Shown: positions 12,908 through 16,002 of the stretch, piece after piece
Numbering within the stretch: the stretch's first letter is position 1
Layout of the letters: the number at the start of each line of letters is the position of its first letter
From: Flavobacteriales bacterium
GTDB taxonomy: Bacteria; Bacteroidota; Bacteroidia; Flavobacteriales; Flavobacteriaceae
DNA length: 16,002 nucleotides
Direction: 5' to 3'
Assembly (NCBI GenBank): GCA_002737105.1
Contig: NSHO01000026.1
Location: forward strand, 1-16,002
Notes under the pieces: model-generated
Told to the model about the DNA's origin: nothing
The model's input: the letters and a program-made list of their open reading frames with translations, nothing else
The model's database searches: none
Translations under genes and position numbers: made by a program

Positions 12908-13522
12908 ATGACTGAAAGAAAACAACACTGGGAAAATGTTTTTTCAACAAAACAAGAAACTGAAGTAAGTTGGTATCAAAAGCAACCCAAAACATCTATT
13001 CAATTAATACAAGCTTGTAAAGCAGCTAAAGATGCAAAAATTATTGATATTGGCGGCGGCGATAGTTACTTAATTGATAATTTACTAGATTTGGGCTACA
13101 CTAATTTATTTTTATTAGATATTTCGGAAGCCGCTATTAATAGAGCTAAAAACAGATTAGGAGCACGCGCTCAAAATGTAACTTTTATTGTTTCAGATAG
13201 TTTGCATTTTCAATCAGATATTAAATTTGATATTTGGCATGACAGGGCTTCTTTTCATTTTTTTACAGAATCAAATGAAATTGACCAATATAAAGCAAAT
13301 GTATTAGTGTCAACCACCAAAAATGCGCATTTGTTAATCGGAACCTTTTCAGAAGAAGGTCCTTTAAAATGTAGCGGATTACAAATTACACAATATTCTG
13401 TTGAAAAAATGGAAGCTGTTTTTGGCTTGGATTTTCAATTAGAAAATTGTTTTACAGAAGATCACGGCACCCCTTTTGATACAAATCAAAACTTTATTTT
13501 TTGTCATTATAATAAGCCATAA
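12908..13522 (+). CDS. Class I SAM-dependent methyltransferase of unknown substrate, in the ars operon
   Basis: A 204-residue Rossmann-fold methyltransferase. SAM-binding motif I is IDIGGGDS (46-53), the acidic residue after the second strand is Asp71 (LLDIS), SDSLHF is at 96-101, and FDIWHDRASFHFFT (107-120) is the motif IV region. GPLKCSGLQITQYS (151-164) and the DHGTPFDTNQNFIF end resemble a widespread family usually annotated only as methyltransferase. Its cysteines (37, 155, 181, 199) do not reproduce the spacing of the As(III)-binding cysteines of ArsM as I know it, so I do not call it ArsM. Position is the best clue: it lies 39 nt after arsR and its stop is 1 nt before the arsC start. 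A role in metalloid or thiol metabolism, or tellurite/thiopurine-type detoxification, is possible. The TPMT/UbiE superfamily level is secure; the substrate is not. Confidence 0.85.
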   Translation: MTERKQHWENVFSTKQETEVSWYQKQPKTSIQLIQACKAAKDAKIIDIGGGDSYLIDNLLDLGYTNLFLLDISEAAINRAKNRLGARAQNVTFIVSDSLHFQSDIKFDIWHDRASFHFFTESNEIDQYKANVLVSTTKNAHLLIGTFSEEGPLKCSGLQITQYSVEKMEAVFGLDFQLENCFTEDHGTPFDTNQNFIFCHYNKP

Positions 13523-13523
13523 C

Positions 13524-14132
13524 ATGTTCAATAATCTATCAAAAACCATTGCAATTGTCAAAGAAATTCCAGTTTCAATTGAACGACAAGCAGTATTACA
13601 ACCGCTAATTGATTACATTCAAAATAAAGTCAATAACCAAGAAGAAATTCGGTTGAATTTTATTTGCACGCACAATTCTCGCCGCAGTCATTTGTCGCAA
13701 ATTTGGGCACAAACCATGGCGTTTCATTTCCAAATTCAAAATGTATTTTGCTATTCAGGTGGAACGGAAGCTACGGCTATGTTTCCAAAAGTGGGCGAAA
13801 CTTTAACGAATCAAGGATTTGACATTCAAAAAATTTCAGATACAGAAAATCCCGTTTATGAAGTTAAATTTGATGAAAATCAACCTGCAATAATTTGTTT
13901 TTCAAAAACGTATTTCGATGATTTTAATCCGAAAAACAATTTTGGAGCCATCATGACTTGCAATAATGCAGACGAAGGTTGCCCAATGGTTTTAGGTGCC
14001 GAAGCGCGATTTCCAATCAAATATAACGACCCAAAAGCTTTTGACGGAACACCAGAAATGAACGAAAAATATACCGAAAGAAGTTTAAAAATTGCAAGCG
14101 AAATGTATTTTGTATTTTCTCAAATAAAATAA
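13524..14132 (+). CDS. arsC: Arsenate reductase, low-molecular-weight phosphatase type (thioredoxin-coupled class)
   Basis: Reduces arsenate to arsenite for export. The 202-residue protein has the LMW-PTP loop ICTHNSRRS (47-55) with nucleophile Cys48 and Arg54. A second motif, TCNNADEGCPM (145-155), carries Cys146 and Cys153, spaced as Cys82 and Cys89 in Staphylococcus aureus ArsC; these form the disulfide relay resolved by thioredoxin. NDPKAFDGT (168-176) is the later conserved Asp-Pro segment. The N-terminal 45 residues or so are an extension compared with the compact Gram-positive enzymes and are typical of the Bacteroidota form, often annotated as protein-tyrosine-phosphatase. The start at 13524 was chosen, 1 nt after the methyltransferase stop; the in-frame ATG at 13476 would overlap that gene by 47 nt and add an unlikely hydrophobic leader. 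acr3 begins on the next base after the stop. Confidence 0.9.
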   Translation: MFNNLSKTIAIVKEIPVSIERQAVLQPLIDYIQNKVNNQEEIRLNFICTHNSRRSHLSQIWAQTMAFHFQIQNVFCYSGGTEATAMFPKVGETLTNQGFDIQKISDTENPVYEVKFDENQPAIICFSKTYFDDFNPKNNFGAIMTCNNADEGCPMVLGAEARFPIKYNDPKAFDGTPEMNEKYTERSLKIASEMYFVFSQIK

Positions 14133-15176
14133 ATGATTATGAAAAAAAGATTAGGATTTTTAGACCGATTTTTAACGTTATGGATATTTTTAGCGATGCT
14201 AATTGGTGTTTCCATTGGTTATTTTATTCCAAATGCAGCTAGTTTTATCAACTCGTTTTCTTCTGGAACTACTAATATTCCTTTGGCTATTGGATTAATT
14301 TTAATGATGTATCCGCCATTAACCAAAATCGATTTTTCGCAAGTGCCTAAAATGTTTGATAAACCTAAATTGCTAACTGCTTCGTTTTTTATTACTTGGA
14401 TAGTTGGCCCCTTTTTAATGTTTTTATTGGCTACTTTTTTCCTACAAGATTATCCTGAATACATGACAGGTTTGATTATTATTGGTTTAGCACCTTGCAT
14501 TGCCATGGTAATTGTTTGGAACGAATTGGCAGAAGGCAATCGCGAATTAACTGCTGGTTTAATTGGTATTAACAGTTTGTTGCAAGTTTTCTTTTTTAGT
14601 TTGTATGCTTTTTTTTATCTCGAAATTATGTTGCCTTTATTTGGCATCAAAGGATTACAACTCAACATAACCATCGTTGAAATTGCAAAAACCGTTGGTA
14701 TTTATTTGGGGATTCCTTTTGCTTTGGCAATGGTTAGTCGGTTTGCTATGAAAAAATATATTGGTGAGACTTTCTTCAATCAAAAGTTTATTCCTTTTGT
14801 ATCGCCCATAACGCTAATTGCTTTGCTTTTTACCATCGTAATTATGTTCAGCTTAAAAGGGGAAATGATTGTAGATTTACCTTTAGACGTTTTAAGAATA
14901 GCCGTTCCATTAGTGATATTCTTCGCAATTATGTTTTTCTTGATGTTTTTTGTGTGTAAAAAAATTGGTGCCAATTACCGTGATGCGGTGGCGTTGTCGT
15001 TTACGGCATCGGGTAATAATTTTGAGTTGGCCATTGCGGTTTCTATTGGAGTTTTTGGTATCAATAGCGGCCAAGCTTTTGCAGGTGTGATAGGACCGTT
15101 AGTGGAAGTGCCCGCCTTAATTATTTTGGTACAAGTGGCTTTTTGGTTGCGAAAAAAGTATTTTAAAACAAAATAA
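14133..15176 (+). CDS. acr3: Arsenite efflux transporter, Acr3 (BART superfamily)
   Basis: Exports arsenite (and perhaps antimonite) across the inner membrane. The 347 residues are almost entirely hydrophobic, with about ten membrane segments, the usual Acr3 length and topology. GLAPCIAMVIVWNELAEGN (118-136) carries the essential TM4 cysteine (Cys122). TASGNNFELAIAV and GPLVEVPA near the end carry the conserved Asn pair and the TM9 glutamate expected from the family. The start is ATG at 14133, directly abutting the arsC stop; an ATG two codons later (14139) is equally plausible. Last gene of the operon. No hairpin terminator follows at once; the first on this strand is at 15402-15444. Confidence 0.96.
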   Translation: MIMKKRLGFLDRFLTLWIFLAMLIGVSIGYFIPNAASFINSFSSGTTNIPLAIGLILMMYPPLTKIDFSQVPKMFDKPKLLTASFFITWIVGPFLMFLLATFFLQDYPEYMTGLIIIGLAPCIAMVIVWNELAEGNRELTAGLIGINSLLQVFFFSLYAFFYLEIMLPLFGIKGLQLNITIVEIAKTVGIYLGIPFALAMVSRFAMKKYIGETFFNQKFIPFVSPITLIALLFTIVIMFSLKGEMIVDLPLDVLRIAVPLVIFFAIMFFLMFFVCKKIGANYRDAVALSFTASGNNFELAIAVSIGVFGINSGQAFAGVIGPLVEVPALIILVQVAFWLRKKYFKTK

Positions 15177-15368
15177 AAATATCGATTTAATTTTACTTTA
15201 TTTATCGCGTCTTAGATTTTTAAAAACATTTAATTTAAATTCCTTTTCTCATAATGATTACTAAAAAAATTTCGCAGCTGTTTAGAAATAATAAAAATAT
15301 TTTTTATGTTTTTATTTTGTATTAAAATAATTTAGTAGTAATTTTACTTTATTATTTCGATACGAGTA

Positions 15369-15425
15369 GCGGGAACTATTCGAGGCTTTCGAAAGAAATT
15401 TAGCTCAAAAGCGGGTGACTAGCTC
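15369..15425 (-). repeat. 57-nt element, orphan copy
   Basis: Aligns with 15635-15691 over its whole length at roughly 80 percent or more by eye, with compensating single-base indels. Exact blocks are GCGGGAAC, TTCGAGGCTTTC and AGCGGGTGACTAGCTC. In the second copy this sequence is the stop codon, 3' untranslated region and part of the terminator of the HU-type gene; here no HU-like coding sequence precedes it on the minus strand. Confidence 0.8.
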
Positions 15426-15444
15426 TATTTTTTGAGCTTTTTTT
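15402..15444 (+). terminator. Plus-strand hairpin terminator containing the conserved element in its loop
   Basis: AGCTCAAAA (15402-15410) pairs perfectly with TTTTGAGCT (15430-15438), followed by a T-run to 15444. The 19-nt loop holds GCGGGTGACTAGCTC of the 57-nt element. It could end the acr3 operon transcript, 226 nt after the acr3 stop. Confidence 0.6.
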
Positions 15445-15538
15445 ACGCATTATAGTGTCAATAGGAAGGTGTTTCATGCCGTTTTTGAGGTTTATTTTTC
15501 TGTTTTTCCACTCTTTTTTTTCTTTAAACAAAAAAATC

Positions 15539-15597
15539 AGTTCGTCAGGGCAAGTTATTCAACTCGTCAGGTTGAATTGTAAAACTCGTCAGGTTGA
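15539..15597. repeat. Three direct repeats with a 22-bp period
   Basis: AACTCGTCAGGTTGA occurs exactly at 15561-15575 and 15583-15597, and in diverged form at 15539-15553 (AGTTCGTCAGGGCAA). Starts are 22 bp apart, about two helical turns. The middle unit also folds as TTCAAC-TCGTCAG-GTTGAA (15559-15577). Confidence 0.8.
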
Positions 15598-15617
15598 TTT
15601 TTGACTGGTTTTTAGGT

Positions 15618-15654
15618 AAAAAAAAGCCCCGAACGCGGGAACGTTCGAGGCTTT
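15618..15654 (-). terminator. Strong intrinsic terminator of the HU-type gene
   Basis: On the minus strand AAAGCCTCGAACG (15654-15642) pairs with CGTTCGGGGCTTT (15635-15623) over 13 bp, with one G-T wobble, around the loop TTCCCG, followed by eight or so T residues. A small palindrome, GAGACTTAGTCTC (15660-15672), lies between it and the stop codon. Confidence 0.85.
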
Positions 15655-15691
15655 CAAAAGAGACTTAGTCTCGTTAGCGGGTGACTAGCTC
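15635..15691 (-). repeat. 57-nt element, copy at the 3' end of the HU-type gene
   Basis: Contains the TAG stop (15687-15685), the 3' untranslated region with its small palindrome, and the proximal arm and loop of the terminator. The orphan twin is at 15369-15425, in the same orientation and 266 bp away. Confidence 0.8.
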
Positions 15692-16002
15692 GCTTTCTGG
15701 TAACTTAAAGTACCTAACATTTGTTTCAGCTTTTTAGCTGGACGAAACAAAATGCGACTTTTCTTGATGTCAGTTGCCTTAACATCTTCTTCCAAATCTT
15801 GTCCGTTAGCACTAACACTTACTTGAAACGTACCAACATGACCTAATTTTACAATTCGGCCTTGGCTAAGTTCCATTAGCATGTTGCGTTCTAATGAACG
15901 TAAAACGGCATAGCAATCGGTGTCTGTTAAGGTACACTGATACGCAATCATTTCGGCTAACGACTCTAAAGTAGTTTCACCATTTGCAATCGAAGTTGCA
16001 TA
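15685..16002 (-). CDS. HU-family (HU-HIG type) DNA-binding protein, 5' end outside the window
   Basis: A histone-like DNA-binding protein of the Bacteroidota HU-HIG type. The reading frame is open to the window edge: 17 more codons lie between 15951 and 16002, so the ATG at 15951 is internal and the true start is outside. About 105 residues are visible. GRIVKLGHVGTFQVSVSANG, the acidic EEDV segment, and the C-terminal RILFRPAKKLKQMLGTL match the second half of this family (typical form GRIVRLGDFGSFxISxSSxG, then FRPGKxLKxML). These proteins are usually encoded in many copies and are thought to bind and bend DNA; individual roles are mostly unknown. It ends at TAG (15687-15685), followed by a strong terminator. 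Upstream partners cannot be seen. Confidence 0.88.
   Translation of the reverse strand, partial: YATSIANGETTLESLAEMIAYQCTLTDTDCYAVLRSLERNMLMELSQGRIVKLGHVGTFQVSVSANGQDLEEDVKATDIKKSRILFRPAKKLKQMLGTLSYQKAS

Larger units (their letters stand above)
15177..15684. other. 508-bp repeat-rich intergenic region between acr3 and the HU-type gene
   Basis: No convincing gene was found. From left to right: an AT-rich stretch containing a 15-bp direct repeat TAATTTTACTTTATT (15188-15202 and 15339-15353); an orphan 57-nt element (15369-15425) whose twin is at the end of the HU-type gene; a plus-strand hairpin terminator (15402-15444); a possible 42-codon ORF with a purine-rich AGGAAGG before its ATG (15476-15604); three 22-bp spaced repeats (15539-15597); and the HU gene terminator (15618-15654). 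Confidence 0.7.

Noticed and set aside
12908..13522. Calling the ars-operon methyltransferase ArsM
   Set aside because: The cysteine pattern and length do not fit ArsM as I know it; operon position alone is not enough to name it.
15188..15353. 15-bp direct repeat TAATTTTACTTTATT as attachment sites
   Set aside because: It is AT-only apart from one C, lies in AT-rich sequence, and has no integrase or enclosed cargo, so chance is likely.
15539..15597. 22-bp spaced repeats as a CRISPR array
   Set aside because: The conserved part is only about 15 bp, the intervals are about 7 bp, there are three units, and no cas gene is present.

Overview
The window looks like chromosomal DNA of a low-GC member of the Bacteroidota, most likely a Flavobacterium-like Flavobacteriaceae. 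The reasons are base composition (G+C about one third by eye), -7 boxes of the TAnnTTTG type with few Shine-Dalgarno sequences, and lineage-typical proteins: a DoxX/thioredoxin-like protein of the BT_3928 type, a DUF1599 protein, an HU-HIG type DNA-binding protein, and an RluA-type enzyme with a long N-terminal extension. No rRNA, tRNA, CRISPR array, transposase or integrase was recognised.

Layout. 1-1860: a long-chain acyl-CoA ligase (minus) with a likely terminator. 2063-2647: a small membrane-anchored protein phosphatase (plus). 2768-5958: a minus-strand cluster, in transcription order DUF1599 protein, DoxX/thioredoxin-like membrane protein, TlpA-like lipoprotein, triosephosphate isomerase. 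6006-7404: folP and rlmH (plus); folP is divergent from the DUF1599 gene across a 47-bp promoter region. 7461-8177: a YebC/PmpR family regulator (minus), divergent from a large RluA-type pseudouridine synthase (8342-10012, plus). 10100-11341: hutI (minus), divergent from corA (11390-12454, plus), which ends in a clear hairpin terminator. 12545-15176: a compact arsenic-resistance operon of arsR, a SAM methyltransferase of unknown substrate, a thioredoxin-coupled type arsenate reductase, and an Acr3 arsenite exporter. 15177-15684: the only long gene-free stretch, rich in repeats. 15685-16002: the 3' part of an HU-HIG DNA-binding protein gene (minus) running off the window.

How the genes work together. 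Most are housekeeping genes. The ars operon is a coherent unit: ArsR senses the metalloid, ArsC reduces arsenate to arsenite, Acr3 exports arsenite, and the methyltransferase is an unexplained passenger. The two thioredoxin-fold proteins upstream of tpiA probably act in envelope redox chemistry.

The most unusual content is between the genes. Nearly every boundary carries short repeats: 7-, 8-, 10- and 22-bp periodic tracts, a 33-nt dispersed repeat at two gene ends, a 27-bp inverted pair around the DoxX-family gene, a 16-bp inverted pair around rlmH that contains both neighbouring stop codons, a REP-like palindrome, and a 57-nt element present both at the end of the HU gene and as an orphan 266 bp away. 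I see no strong case for a wholly new multigene system. The repeats and the ars-linked methyltransferase deserve the closest look.
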